Origin: UMGS172 sp964424555
Lineage (GTDB): Bacteria; Bacillota; Clostridia; Oscillospirales; Acutalibacteraceae
Length of the DNA: 64,000 bases
NCBI GenBank assembly: GCA_964424555.1
Contig: CAYRIX010000006.1
Location: 1 to 64,000 of the forward strand
Reading direction: 5' to 3'
Under the pieces are notes generated by a model, which was not told the origin of the DNA, did no database searches, and saw only the letters and a list, made by a program, of their open reading frames with translations. Both the position numbers and the translations under genes were made by a program. Below are positions 24,998-33,763 of the stretch, piece by piece (within the stretch, counting starts at the first letter, position 1; the number at the start of each line of letters is the position of its first letter).

Positions 24998-25186
24998 ATG
25001 GCAAAGTGTGACATCTGCAGCAAAGAAATCACATTCGGTATCAAGGTATCTCACTCACACAGAAGAACCAACAGAACCTGGAAGCCAAACGTTAAGCGCG
25101 TTAAGGCTCTCGTAAACGGCACTCCTTGTAGGATTTACGCCTGCACCCGTTGCCTCCGTTCCGGTAAGGTTACCCGTGCTATCTGA
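24998..25186 (+). CDS. rpmB: 50S ribosomal protein L28 (Cys-containing form)
   Basis: L28 is a small basic component of the large subunit. The 62-residue protein starts MAKCDICSKEITFGIKVSHSHRRTN, has RTWKPNVKRVKALVNG and ends with CTRCLRSGKVTRAI. The paired CxxC motifs near each end make this the zinc-binding variant rather than the zinc-free form. The ATG at 24998 follows AAAGGAGGTG. Monocistronic, with its own promoter and terminator. Confidence 0.97.
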   Translation: MAKCDICSKEITFGIKVSHSHRRTNRTWKPNVKRVKALVNGTPCRIYACTRCLRSGKVTRAI

Positions 25187-25215
25187 GACCGATACACTAC
25201 AATGTAAGAAAAGTA

Positions 25216-25250
25216 AGAGAACTGACCCTGAAAGGGACGTTCTCTTTTTT
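25216..25250 (+). terminator. Terminator of rpmB
   Basis: Stem AGAGAAC (25216-25222) / GTTCTCT (25239-25245) with an inner CCCT/GGG pair and a GAAA loop, then TTTTTT. Confidence 0.88.
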
Positions 25251-25255
25251 CTTTT

Positions 25256-25429
25256 TTATTGATAATTGTCCCGATAGATCAACTGCTCGGCGGTGTGGCG
25301 TAGCTCCTCGTCACTCGAAATGGCACTTCCCGACTGCAGTATTGACTCCTGCACAAAAGCAGGCAGGCCTTGGAAGTACTGACTTTCTCTGGGATCGTAC
25401 TGTTTATTTTCGTTTTCAACAGGTATCAT
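25256..25429 (-). CDS. Small hypothetical protein, 57 residues
   Basis: ATG at 25429 with a good ribosome site (GAGGTGA, about five bases away) and TAA at 25256-25258. The protein is soluble and acidic-polar, beginning MIPVENENKQYDPRESQYF. It has a Phe/Pro stretch (QGLPAFVQESILQSG) followed by a short helix rich in Glu and Leu. There are no cysteines and no membrane segment. It is convergent with rpmB and shares its terminator region. Function unknown; the ribosome site and protein-like composition are the support. Confidence 0.6.
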   Translation of the reverse strand: MIPVENENKQYDPRESQYFQGLPAFVQESILQSGSAISSDEELRHTAEQLIYRDNYQ

Positions 25430-25493
25430 AATATCACCTCTTTTGTGATACTATTTTGCCCGATAAAAAATCATATATAATTTGTAAATTTTG

Positions 25494-25522
25494 TTGAAAA
25501 TAGTTGTATTTATCATTATAAT
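25494..25522 (+). promoter_or_regulatory. Sigma-A promoter for the GNAT gene
   Basis: TTGAAA (25494-25499), 17 bases, TATAAT (25517-25522), 63 bases before the ATG. Confidence 0.75.
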
Positions 25523-25585
25523 ATTTTATGTAACTAAGTTGGTGTCTTCCTATGCCAAAGATTAGTTTGAAAGGAACGGTAAGCA

Positions 25586-26053
25586 ATGACTGTACGACGT
25601 GCAAATATTAATGATATGCCGAAAATAAACGGCCTTTTATGTCAGGTACTGAATGTCCACCACGAAGGTCGGCCCGATATTTTCAAGAGTAATGCAAAGA
25701 AATATACCGACAGCGAATTAGCTGATATAATTGCCGATGACAGCCGACCCATTTTTGTCGCCAACTGTGACGGTGAAGTTGTTGGATATGCTTTTTGTGT
25801 GTTTCAACAGCATATCAACAACAATATTCTTACCGATATTAAAACACTTTACATTGATGATCTGTGTGTTGATGAAACCAAACGTGGACTTCACATAGGC
25901 ACAACGCTTTACAACCATGTGCTTTCATTTGCCAAAGAGTCAGGTTGTTATAATGTGACCCTCAATGTTTGGAGTTGTAATCAAGGTGCATTAAGGTTTT
26001 ATGAAAAGCTGGGATTAGTTCCTCAAAAAATCGGCATGGAAAAGATACTGTAA
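25586..26053 (+). CDS. GNAT-family N-acetyltransferase
   Basis: A 155-residue acetyl-CoA-dependent acetyltransferase. Motif A is visible as LYIDDLCVDETKRGLHIGTTLYNHVLSFAKESGC, and motif B as VTLNVWSCNQGALRFYEKLGLV near the C-terminus. The N-terminal strand-helix reads MTVRRANINDMPKINGLLCQV. The acceptor could be a small amine or a protein terminus; nothing in the context tells. Stand-alone gene with its own promoter. Confidence 0.9.
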   Translation: MTVRRANINDMPKINGLLCQVLNVHHEGRPDIFKSNAKKYTDSELADIIADDSRPIFVANCDGEVVGYAFCVFQQHINNNILTDIKTLYIDDLCVDETKRGLHIGTTLYNHVLSFAKESGCYNVTLNVWSCNQGALRFYEKLGLVPQKIGMEKIL

Positions 26054-26057
26054 AAAA

Positions 26058-26086
26058 CCGCCTGATAGGATTTTCCTATCGGGCGG
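26058..26086. terminator. Bidirectional terminator between the GNAT and DUF4153-like genes
   Basis: Stem CCGCCTGATAGG (26058-26069) / CCTATCGGGCGG (26075-26086); a T6 run follows on the minus strand and TAGTTTTATT on the plus strand. Confidence 0.9.
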
Positions 26087-26091
26087 TAGTT

Positions 26092-27744
26092 TTATTCGGC
26101 AGACTTTATGCGGTTAAGTGCATTTTCAGCTCGCCAACGTTGTACATTGTAGGAAAATACTCCGTCATCGGAACAGTCAAGCTCGACCAATTTATCTCTC
26201 AGCCGAATCACCAATACAGAATAAACACGTCGGTCAGCATCCTCATAGATAGTATAATCATATGATTTCACCTCGGACTTTATATCGGTTCCGAGCTTTT
26301 CATCAAGCTCCTCAGCCAAGCGCACCATTTCAGGAACTGCGGCATCGCCAAGGTCATATAAAGCTTTGACGTCAACCGTCGTAAGGCTTCCGTCCAGATA
26401 ACGGTCAACATTATATTTTGCAATAATTCCGTCAACATTAGACAATGACAGTGCCGCAAAAAGCGCTACGCAAAGTCCGAAAGAGGTTATTATAAGCCTT
26501 AATCTTGCAACAAACTGATTTATGATTATCAGCATAAATATCAAAGCAAGCAGTATCATAAACCACGATGCATAGACACGCTTCGGGGTGAGGCCGTAGC
26601 AGTCAATATACATTATCATCTTGGCAATGGCAGTACTGATAAGCACAAGCGTAAAAGCTGAAAAAACGATCGAAAGCAACTTGAGCAAGGCCGATTTTCC
26701 TGTTTCATTTCTGCGTAAAAACAGGCTCAGCACAATTATTGCAACAAGGTTTATTACCGAAACTGTGCACAACTGAAAAAAGCCTTCACGTGCATAATTC
26801 GCATAGCTTTCGTCATCGGGCAGGACACCCTTAAAGCCTGAAACGTAATATTTCCATTGTGAGATAAAGAATACAATATACAAGAATATCAACGGCATTG
26901 AAGCGGCCAAAGCGGTAATGGCAGGCATCTTCTTCAACGATACCGATACCTTCTGAACAGTTTCAGCATTTATTACCTTGGCTTTATCCCCGTCGAATGA
27001 GGATAAAAACAGCCCGAAAATATACATTCCTATAGGTATGCCGAAGCCTATGCTTAACATATGTGACATGATATCAAGAAAGCCGAAATCAAAAATACTG
27101 TTCAGAATATCAGAAAAGCCCTGGTCGTAAGACAAAAGTGACACTACCACCAATGTCGGCACAAGCGCTATTGCCACTCCGAGTATTACCTTGGCAAAGG
27201 CTCTTCCGCCCGAGCTTGCTTTACCGTAAAACATCGCTCTGAATAGATGTCCGAACGAGCAAAACGGTAGGATAACAAGTGCTTTAAAATAATCCAAAAG
27301 AATATAGTTGGAAAGGCCCTTTTGGATTCGGTTTCCTGTCATACAATAAACAAAATAGCCTAAGGTTGCTAACGAGAAAAGGTAGGAGATTTGCTGTAAA
27401 AGAGTGTTCGACGACAGTAAAAGTGTTGCTGCAACAAGTACCCCGAAAACGGCCGCTAAAACAGCCGATACCGATGCTTTAGCGCCTTGCTTTATCAGTA
27501 TGACCGCCGCCGCAGTGTACAGCAAAAGCAGCAAAATAAAGCCTCCAAGAGGATTGGCCGTCACCGGAAACACACGACACATCAGATAGCCTGCCAGCAA
27601 TGACAGCCACGCAAAAACGGTTTGGAGTGGTGAGTATCCTCGTTCGACGGCTTCGGCCGCTATTGGCGTCTGCTGTTCTGCATAATACTGCGGTTCAGTT
27701 ACGGTCTGCTGTATATTTTCAGTACCTTCTCGAATTTCGTCCAT
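26092..27744 (-). CDS. DUF4153/DUF4173-like polytopic membrane protein
   Basis: A 550-residue protein with about twelve membrane segments, an N-terminal cytoplasmic tail of about 35 residues and a soluble C-terminal domain of about 110 residues. The blocks YAREGFFQLCTVSVINLVAI and CYGLTPKRVYASWFM resemble conserved stretches of DUF4173/DUF4153 proteins, which are of unknown function. The ATG at 27744 follows GGGAGGG. It directly follows the XRE regulator gene, so DUF2975-like protein, regulator and this protein form one operon. Confidence 0.75.
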   Translation of the reverse strand: MDEIREGTENIQQTVTEPQYYAEQQTPIAAEAVERGYSPLQTVFAWLSLLAGYLMCRVFPVTANPLGGFILLLLLYTAAAVILIKQGAKASVSAVLAAVFGVLVAATLLLSSNTLLQQISYLFSLATLGYFVYCMTGNRIQKGLSNYILLDYFKALVILPFCSFGHLFRAMFYGKASSGGRAFAKVILGVAIALVPTLVVVSLLSYDQGFSDILNSIFDFGFLDIMSHMLSIGFGIPIGMYIFGLFLSSFDGDKAKVINAETVQKVSVSLKKMPAITALAASMPLIFLYIVFFISQWKYYVSGFKGVLPDDESYANYAREGFFQLCTVSVINLVAIIVLSLFLRRNETGKSALLKLLSIVFSAFTLVLISTAIAKMIMYIDCYGLTPKRVYASWFMILLALIFMLIIINQFVARLRLIITSFGLCVALFAALSLSNVDGIIAKYNVDRYLDGSLTTVDVKALYDLGDAAVPEMVRLAEELDEKLGTDIKSEVKSYDYTIYEDADRRVYSVLVIRLRDKLVELDCSDDGVFSYNVQRWRAENALNRIKSAE

Positions 27745-27761
27745 GATTATCCCTCCCACTG

Positions 27762-27971
27762 TCAATCGGGAGATTCGACATATTCAATTATATCCTCCAC
27801 CTGACAGTTCAGTGCACGGCAAATGGCATCCAAGGTTGAAAAACGGATGGCCTTCGCCTTATTGTTTTTGAGAATAGAAAGGTTGGCAAGCGTTATGCCC
27901 ACCTTTTCGGAAAGCTCGTTCAACGACATTTTCCGTTTTGCCATCATAACATCCAAATTTATTACTATCAT
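27762..27971 (-). CDS. XRE-family regulator, YozG-like
   Basis: A 69-residue single-domain HTH protein: MIVINLDVMMAKRKMSLNEL, then SEKVGITLANLSILKNNKAKAIRFSTLDAICRALNCQVEDIIEY. This matches the short YozG-type Cro/CI regulators that typically accompany DUF2975 membrane proteins. The ATG at 27971 has a GAGGAA site; the frame is open 25 codons further upstream within the DUF2975 gene. Gap to the DUF2975-like gene is 13 bases. Confidence 0.9.
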   Translation of the reverse strand: MIVINLDVMMAKRKMSLNELSEKVGITLANLSILKNNKAKAIRFSTLDAICRALNCQVEDIIEYVESPD

Positions 27972-27984
27972 TTTTCGTTCCTCA

Positions 27985-28458
27985 TTAAACCGTAAGATCA
28001 TTCTCGGCCTTAAGCTCGGTTGCCTCTTCAATAACATTTTTGACAACTCTCAAGCACAAGCCTAAGAAAATCGCCAAAAATGCTACAGCAAAGGATAGAT
28101 AAAAATAGTAGCCCAACGCTGCGAAGACCAGTGAAAGTGCAATACAGCACCACGAAACGCTTCGGATAAGCGCCACGCTGCCCTTAGTAAACACCTCTGA
28201 TTGCCGCACATTCTTCAACAGCATAAACAGAAGAACATCGGCCAAAAGCAACAGAGCCAAAGCACAATAAGCAATAACAAGAACAACCATACGGTCACCG
28301 TCGGTAAGATCGTCCCTGACACTGATGTTGTCTCGGGCCTCGATCAGCATATCGCTGAGTTTAGGCATGAACACAGCCCCGACGAGACAGGCAACAAAAA
28401 GTGCTGTCGACATAACGGTGGATAGCATTACGGAAATGCGGTTAGGTACCTTAAGCAT
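27985..28458 (-). CDS. DUF2975-like membrane protein
   Basis: A 157-residue protein with four membrane segments (about 11-33, 55-77, 97-118 and 122-144) and a charged C-terminus. Size, topology and the following YozG-like regulator gene all fit the DUF2975 family. In Bacillus this gene pair is thought to form a membrane-protein/regulator unit of unknown stimulus. The ATG at 28458 has TTGGAGGTCG upstream, and a consensus-like promoter lies ahead. Confidence 0.8.
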   Translation of the reverse strand: MLKVPNRISVMLSTVMSTALFVACLVGAVFMPKLSDMLIEARDNISVRDDLTDGDRMVVLVIAYCALALLLLADVLLFMLLKNVRQSEVFTKGSVALIRSVSWCCIALSLVFAALGYYFYLSFAVAFLAIFLGLCLRVVKNVIEEATELKAENDLTV

Positions 28459-28499
28459 AAAAACGACCTCCAAAAGTCAGTTTACAATATTGTATTATC

Positions 28500-28528
28500 A
28501 TAATACAGCATAATTCTTCGTTTGTCAA
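28500..28528 (-). promoter_or_regulatory. Promoter of the DUF2975-XRE-DUF4153 operon
   Basis: On the minus strand: TTGACA (28528-28523), 17 bases, TATTAT (28505-28500). A palindromic TTTACAATATTGTA (28481-28494) lies just downstream of the -10 box, a natural operator position for the operon's own XRE regulator. Confidence 0.8.
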
Positions 28529-28566
28529 TATGTTTTTATTGAATTTCGATAATTTTTTATCAAATA

Positions 28567-28598
28567 AAAGCAGGGCACCTTGTGCTCTGCCTTTATTT
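28567..28598 (-). terminator. Terminator of the Na/Pi symporter gene
   Basis: Stem GCAGGGCAC (28570-28578) / GTGCTCTGC (28582-28590) with one imperfect pair. On the minus strand it is followed by TTTTATTTG. Confidence 0.7.
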
Positions 28599-28614
28599 AA
28601 GATTATATAATTAA

Positions 28615-30411
28615 TCAATTTGCGCTAAGCGAAAAACGGTTCTTGTATTCCTCAAAGCTCTTGGTATAAGCACTGTTTGGATCATTCTTAACATGATTGA
28701 GGTATTCATGAGCCTCGAACGTGCCGTGCTGTGATTCAATAATAGCAACCGCAATGTTGGAGCAATGGTCAGACACACGCTCATAGTTAGTGAGCAGATC
28801 GGTCAGGACAAAGCCTAACTCTATAGTACAGTTACCGTGCTGCAGACGCTTTACATGGCGGCTCTTGATATCAGCAATAATACCGTCGATAACCTGCTCA
28901 AGCGGCTCTACCGACGAAGCCAACTGCAGATCGTTATGTGTGAAAGCGTTGGTGGTGATATCGAGTATCTCCAAGGTTGCCTCACGCAGCTTGGCGATCT
29001 CCTGCTTTGCCTCATGCGAGAACTCGATTTTTTTCTCATGTATCTCACGTGCCACACCCACAAGGTTTTCGGCATGGTCACCTATACGCTCAAAGTCGTT
29101 TATGGTGTGCAGTATCTTGGCGATCTTTTTAGAGTCTGAATCCGAAACACCTGTGCTTGAAAGCTTGACCATATAGGTTCCAAGCTGATCCTCGTAATTG
29201 TCAAGCATGGTCTCCATTTCAGACACTTCTGCCGCCAAGCCTTCATCATAGCTTCCGACAAGACCGACTGCTTTTTGGAAAGCATTTCTTGATACGCCCG
29301 CCATCTCAACAACTACGTCCAAGGAATTGGTAACGGCGAAGGAGGGCACGGTAAGCAAACGTTCGTCCAAAAGCTTACCGTTCTTCTTTTCTCCATCCTT
29401 TTCGGGGACAATCTTGTTGGCAAGTGCCTCAAGCTGTTTAGTAAACGGATAAAGAATTGCTGTGGTGAAGATGTTGAAAACACTGTGTACTATAGCAATC
29501 TCAAACGGTGTTATATTGCGGTCGAGCAAGGCAAAATCGACAGCATAGCTTAAGATACAGAAAGGAATCAGCACTACCAATGTACCGATTATATTAAAAG
29601 CAAGATGAACAACGGCAACCTTTTTAGCGTTACGGCTGACGCCGAAGCTGGATATGACCGCTGTTACGCAGGTGCCGATATTCTGACCCATGACAATGGG
29701 TATTGCCATGCGGTAGGTAACACCGCCGCCTGTGGCAAGTGCGGCAGTTGCGGCGGTCTGCAAAATACCGACAGAGGCCGCCGAGCTTTGAATAATTCCC
29801 GTGAATATTGCGCCGAAAGCAACCGCCAAAAACGGATTTTCAAACGCTGTAAGCAGACTTGTAAAGCCATCCATTTCGGTCAACGGCTTCATTGCGTCCG
29901 ACATAAGGTTCATGCCGAACATAAGTACTGCAAAGCCAACCAGAATAGCACCCGTGTTTTGACGCTTCTGCTTCTTGCTTGCCATTATAAGCAAAATGCC
30001 TATCAAAGCAAAAATCAGCGAGAAGTTCTTTGGCTGCAAAAGGCCAAGCAACAAATTGCCGTCAGCCTCAATTCCTGCAAGGCTCAATATCCATGCTGTA
30101 AGTGTCGTACCGATGTTTGAGCCCATCAGCACTCCGATAGTCTGTCCGAAATTGAGCAATCCCGAGTTAACTAGACCGACCAGCATAACGGTCAAGGCTG
30201 AAGACGATTGAATAGCGACAGTAATACCTGCGCCGAAAACAAGTGCCAACGGTTTCTTTGAAGTTACCTTGATAAGCGTTTTTTCCAGCTTACCCTTAGC
30301 CATTTTTTCAAGGCCGCCCGACATAACATTCATTCCGTAAAGGAAAAATGCCAGACCGCCAAGGAGCTTTATGACAGCAAAAATAATGTCATTTACACCC
30401 ACTTCATTCAC
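28615..30411 (-). CDS. Na+/phosphate symporter with C-terminal PhoU-like domain
   Basis: A 598-residue type II Na/Pi cotransporter. It has two inverted Na_Pi_cotrans repeats, each with the QSSS/A signature (AIQSSSALTVML near residue 62 and IIQSSAASVGIL near residue 203). After about nine membrane segments come two PhoU-like helical bundles (about residues 370-580) with DFERIGDHAENLVG and NYERVSDHCSNIAVAI. GTG at 30411 is taken as the start; a GTG three codons in has the better-spaced AAGGTGA and may be the true start. Single gene. Confidence 0.92.
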   Translation of the reverse strand: MNEVGVNDIIFAVIKLLGGLAFFLYGMNVMSGGLEKMAKGKLEKTLIKVTSKKPLALVFGAGITVAIQSSSALTVMLVGLVNSGLLNFGQTIGVLMGSNIGTTLTAWILSLAGIEADGNLLLGLLQPKNFSLIFALIGILLIMASKKQKRQNTGAILVGFAVLMFGMNLMSDAMKPLTEMDGFTSLLTAFENPFLAVAFGAIFTGIIQSSAASVGILQTAATAALATGGGVTYRMAIPIVMGQNIGTCVTAVISSFGVSRNAKKVAVVHLAFNIIGTLVVLIPFCILSYAVDFALLDRNITPFEIAIVHSVFNIFTTAILYPFTKQLEALANKIVPEKDGEKKNGKLLDERLLTVPSFAVTNSLDVVVEMAGVSRNAFQKAVGLVGSYDEGLAAEVSEMETMLDNYEDQLGTYMVKLSSTGVSDSDSKKIAKILHTINDFERIGDHAENLVGVAREIHEKKIEFSHEAKQEIAKLREATLEILDITTNAFTHNDLQLASSVEPLEQVIDGIIADIKSRHVKRLQHGNCTIELGFVLTDLLTNYERVSDHCSNIAVAIIESQHGTFEAHEYLNHVKNDPNSAYTKSFEEYKNRFSLSAN

Positions 30412-30571
30412 CTTAACTTTCTTTTAACATCTTTAACACGGATATTACATCCGTATGTACACTTTAATTGTATAATAGATTGAGGTAAAATCCATGTGAT
30501 ATGAATGTTAAATCTATGTTAAGTTAATAATTTAACATGGTTTTTACAGCCCTTTTTGATTTAAAACAATG

Positions 30572-32641
30572 TCAGATCTTAACAAGCACGGCATTGAGCG
30601 GCGGCACGGTTACTTTTCGACCGTCCTGAAGTGTGAGAGTCAGCTCCTCGTCGGTATGGTTGACAAATAACTGTGCTCTCTCTCCGTCGGACGCCTCCCA
30701 AGCAGTAGACAAGACGGTGGATGCGGTGTATGTACCACCGTAACGTTGATTAAACGATACTTCACTTGTTCCTTTGGTTACCTCAAACCTCATAGGCTTT
30801 ATCATCTTGCCGTTGTACAGCCATTTTGCCGCCTTTTCTTTATAGAATTTTAGCAAAGCTGTAACAAAGTTCAAGGTATGCTCTTTGTCCTCTACCTCAT
30901 CGTGTCCTATTCTGCCCCAATGCGAAACTATATTACCGTCACCTCTCATGACTATAGAAAGGTCATCACCGCAGGAGAAAGCATAGGCCAAGCGGTAGCA
31001 GATACTGTCAAGCAGGAAGCAGCAGCACTGATTACCCATGAAGTTGTGTAAGTATCGATGGTATAGGTAAGAATAAAGCGGAACAGGCTGACCTGAAAGG
31101 AAATTCAACTCAAAACGGTTATCACTGTATCTCAAATTTCCGATAAACGGCTCGGCCGCCGCCGATTCACAACCGATAAGCGGCCGTGCGCCGTGGTTGT
31201 TCCAATGGGTCAACAGCTCCTGCATGGTCTTAGTCATCCATTTGCCCGGTACGGGTGGATGTCCATGGCTCTTGCTGTAGCAGAAATACTGACTTCCGCC
31301 GTGATTCTGATCCATTATCTGAGCATAGTCGATATCGGCCTCGAGCAACGGCTCGTATGCACTGTTTAATATCTGTTTGCCAAGATCATTTGACGGACAG
31401 ATATCATATCCTGCTCGCTGTGCGGTACAAATCTTGCTTAAAGGCAGGGTTTGGTCAGGGGCTACACACATAGCGGTGTCAAGACCCTTAAACCTGAATT
31501 CATCTATACGGTTATACATAGGGTCGATTCGGCTGTATATCGTGTATCCCAAGCCACTGCAGTATACACCCAAAAGGTCACCGTTTTTATGAATAGCATC
31601 TGCAAATTCGTTGAACGGCTCAACACCTCCGTAGGGCGGCCATACGTAAGGCGGTGCCCAAGTAGCCGTTCCCTCCCAATGAAGCAGTAGGGCCATTATT
31701 CTTGAATCGGTCCTTTGCTTTATCTCGTCAAGATACGGCATTGCGTTCATATACGGAAAGATTCCGCCGACCTTGGAATTATCGGTATCGTGACGGCCTC
31801 TAACAGGGAACATTACAGTCAGCACCCTTTTATCGTACCACTCGGGCAGACCGTCTCCCTCACCTATCAGCTTAACGCCCTCGGGCAGATTTTCGTCAAA
31901 CCAATTACGGTAAATTTCACATGCATCCATCCAATCACCCTCAAAAATATCGGTAACTAACGGATAATCCTGCTTATAGCTTTGACCGAACTCAGTTCCG
32001 CAGAAAAGTCTGGACTGAGTCGTGGCACCGTCAAACAACGGCCTGATATCAATACATTTCGGACATCTTTCGGTGTCATGTGCGGCTATGTAAACACCAT
32101 CGTTGCCCACTGTGATAGCCTCAAACTGAGCGCACTGCATATAAGGGAACATGGTATAGCTTCCATCAGACGGATACTCGGGGTCACGGTAATAGAACCA
32201 TCCCTTTTGCTTGGCCTCGAGGCTGTCGAACAAAGCACCCTCGTTATATGGCAAAACAAACCTACCCTCACCGTCCTTGCCCGTAAAGAAGTTTTTGAAA
32301 TTATAATCGGCAAGGTCGACCCACTCAATAGCTTTGTCGGTGCGGTTTTCTATCCAAATATACCACTCAACAAAATACTTTGTATCGGTATTACACTTTA
32401 AAGTTACGATAATATCCTCTTCGAACTCCGAATACACACATTCGTTACCGTTAGCGACGGCTGTTTTGGCATCGAACGCCGAGACCTTGTAAAACTTTCC
32501 AGCCTTGTCCATCAAGCGGATGATAAACAAAGGTGCGTTGGTGTCGGTCAGCATATCTCGTCCGTTTATTTTTAGTGACTCGATATACCCTTTCTCAAAA
32601 TCAACGGCAATAGTCGAATTTTTCTTTGAATGTGTAAACAT
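30572..32641 (-). CDS. Putative glycoside-hydrolase-like protein, DUF6259-type
   Basis: A 689-residue cytoplasmic protein with no signal peptide. The N-terminal third looks like a beta-sandwich. The middle is a TIM-barrel glycosidase-like region (about residues 230-560), with DWMDACEIYRNWFDENLP, LLLHWEGTATWAPPY, GDLLGVYCSGLGYT and ADIDYAQIMDQN. A small C-terminal beta domain closes it. The layout resembles DUF6259 proteins and related GH clans, but the substrate and catalytic acids cannot be assigned by eye. It is divergent from an AraC regulator that probably controls it. Confidence 0.65.
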   Translation of the reverse strand: MFTHSKKNSTIAVDFEKGYIESLKINGRDMLTDTNAPLFIIRLMDKAGKFYKVSAFDAKTAVANGNECVYSEFEEDIIVTLKCNTDTKYFVEWYIWIENRTDKAIEWVDLADYNFKNFFTGKDGEGRFVLPYNEGALFDSLEAKQKGWFYYRDPEYPSDGSYTMFPYMQCAQFEAITVGNDGVYIAAHDTERCPKCIDIRPLFDGATTQSRLFCGTEFGQSYKQDYPLVTDIFEGDWMDACEIYRNWFDENLPEGVKLIGEGDGLPEWYDKRVLTVMFPVRGRHDTDNSKVGGIFPYMNAMPYLDEIKQRTDSRIMALLLHWEGTATWAPPYVWPPYGGVEPFNEFADAIHKNGDLLGVYCSGLGYTIYSRIDPMYNRIDEFRFKGLDTAMCVAPDQTLPLSKICTAQRAGYDICPSNDLGKQILNSAYEPLLEADIDYAQIMDQNHGGSQYFCYSKSHGHPPVPGKWMTKTMQELLTHWNNHGARPLIGCESAAAEPFIGNLRYSDNRFELNFLSGQPVPLYSYLYHRYLHNFMGNQCCCFLLDSICYRLAYAFSCGDDLSIVMRGDGNIVSHWGRIGHDEVEDKEHTLNFVTALLKFYKEKAAKWLYNGKMIKPMRFEVTKGTSEVSFNQRYGGTYTASTVLSTAWEASDGERAQLFVNHTDEELTLTLQDGRKVTVPPLNAVLVKI

Positions 32642-32740
32642 AAAACCCTTCCCTTCTCTTGACCTTTTATAAAATATAGGCTATACTGTCATTGTAACGC
32701 AATTAAATGTATTATAAAAGATAAGAAAGGTGCAAAAATC

Positions 32741-33607
32741 ATGCAATTAAGTGCAAAGCTTGACTCAATGCAGAACATTTTGCAACCGTTTGATGTCTCA
32801 TACGGAGAAATCCTGATATATGACGACCGAGACCTTCCGCTGCCTGCCAAGGATATAACCTTTATGCACTATCACAACTGCTGTGAGCTGGGTCTTGTTT
32901 TTCGGGGCAACGGACTTTTCACCGTGGAAAACAAGGTATACTCGGTCGGTGTTGGTGATATCATATTTATACCGAAAGATGTAAAGCACTATTCAAAATC
33001 ACTTGATTCCAAAGATAAATCCCGTTGCCGTTTCATCTATTTCGACGCAGAACAGCTTTTGCGCAAAATCGGACTGTCCGACGGTAAAGTGTCTGAGCTT
33101 TTAAGAAGGATATCCGGCACACAGCCGATACTTACTGCAAATGACAAGCAATACGGCGCATTAAGAAGATTTACTGACGAAGTATTCAACAACGGCGGTG
33201 ATATATCGCTCTGCGGTGTATACTTTTACGAATATCTGCTTAAGCTGGACTCGGTTGAAACGGTAATCGAAGCGAATACACACGACGGCGCAATGGATAC
33301 TGTCTTGCGATATATGACGTTACATTTTAACAGTGATATTTCGTTGTCAGAGCTTGCAAAGCTGTGTTTTTTGAGCAAAAGTCAACTCAACCGCAGATTT
33401 CAAGCGGCATACGGTGTCTCACCTATCCAATGGCTTAACCGTTTCAGACTGTACTCGGCAAGGGAGCTTTTGAAAAACACCGATTATTCCATAATCGAAA
33501 TCTCGGAAAAATCAGGCTTTAAGAACACCAGCGACCTATACCGACACTTCAAAGCCAAATTCGGTGTATCCCCTAAGCAATACCAAAACAATAATAAAGC
33601 AAAATAA
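32741..33607 (+). CDS. AraC-family transcriptional regulator (cupin sensor)
   Basis: A 288-residue regulator with an N-terminal cupin sugar-sensing domain (YHNCCELGLVFRGNGLFTVENKVYSVGVGDIIFIPKDVKHYS) and a C-terminal double HTH from about residue 190 (LSELAKLCFLSKSQLNRRFQAAYGVSPIQWLNRFRLYSARELL, then the FKNTSDLYRHFKAKFGVSPKQY signature). RBS AAAGGTG. Divergent from the glycosidase-like gene, so probably its activator in response to a sugar. Confidence 0.92.
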   Translation: MQLSAKLDSMQNILQPFDVSYGEILIYDDRDLPLPAKDITFMHYHNCCELGLVFRGNGLFTVENKVYSVGVGDIIFIPKDVKHYSKSLDSKDKSRCRFIYFDAEQLLRKIGLSDGKVSELLRRISGTQPILTANDKQYGALRRFTDEVFNNGGDISLCGVYFYEYLLKLDSVETVIEANTHDGAMDTVLRYMTLHFNSDISLSELAKLCFLSKSQLNRRFQAAYGVSPIQWLNRFRLYSARELLKNTDYSIIEISEKSGFKNTSDLYRHFKAKFGVSPKQYQNNNKAK

Positions 33608-33706
33608 AAGATTCTTCGACCACAGCTCATAATGACCGACTTTATAACGACCGTGTTATGGTCATTAAATTTTTGTTTGTCATTCTGAACAAAGTGAAGA
33701 ATCTTT
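33607..33706. repeat. Short inverted-repeat element, family AAGATTCTTC, copy 1
   Basis: Outer stem AAAGATTCTTC (33607-33617) / GAAGAATCTTT (33696-33706), inner stem AATGACC (33631-33637) / GGTCATT (33660-33666), and the string GTCATTCTGA near the right end. It is related to the element at 46082-46167. It sits after the AraC gene and before the convergent phosphoesterase gene and may double as a terminator. Confidence 0.75.
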
Positions 33707-33763
33707 TTTTATCGTACTAAAATATTAGCTTTATATTAAGAACTGCTAATACTCACCAACCGA

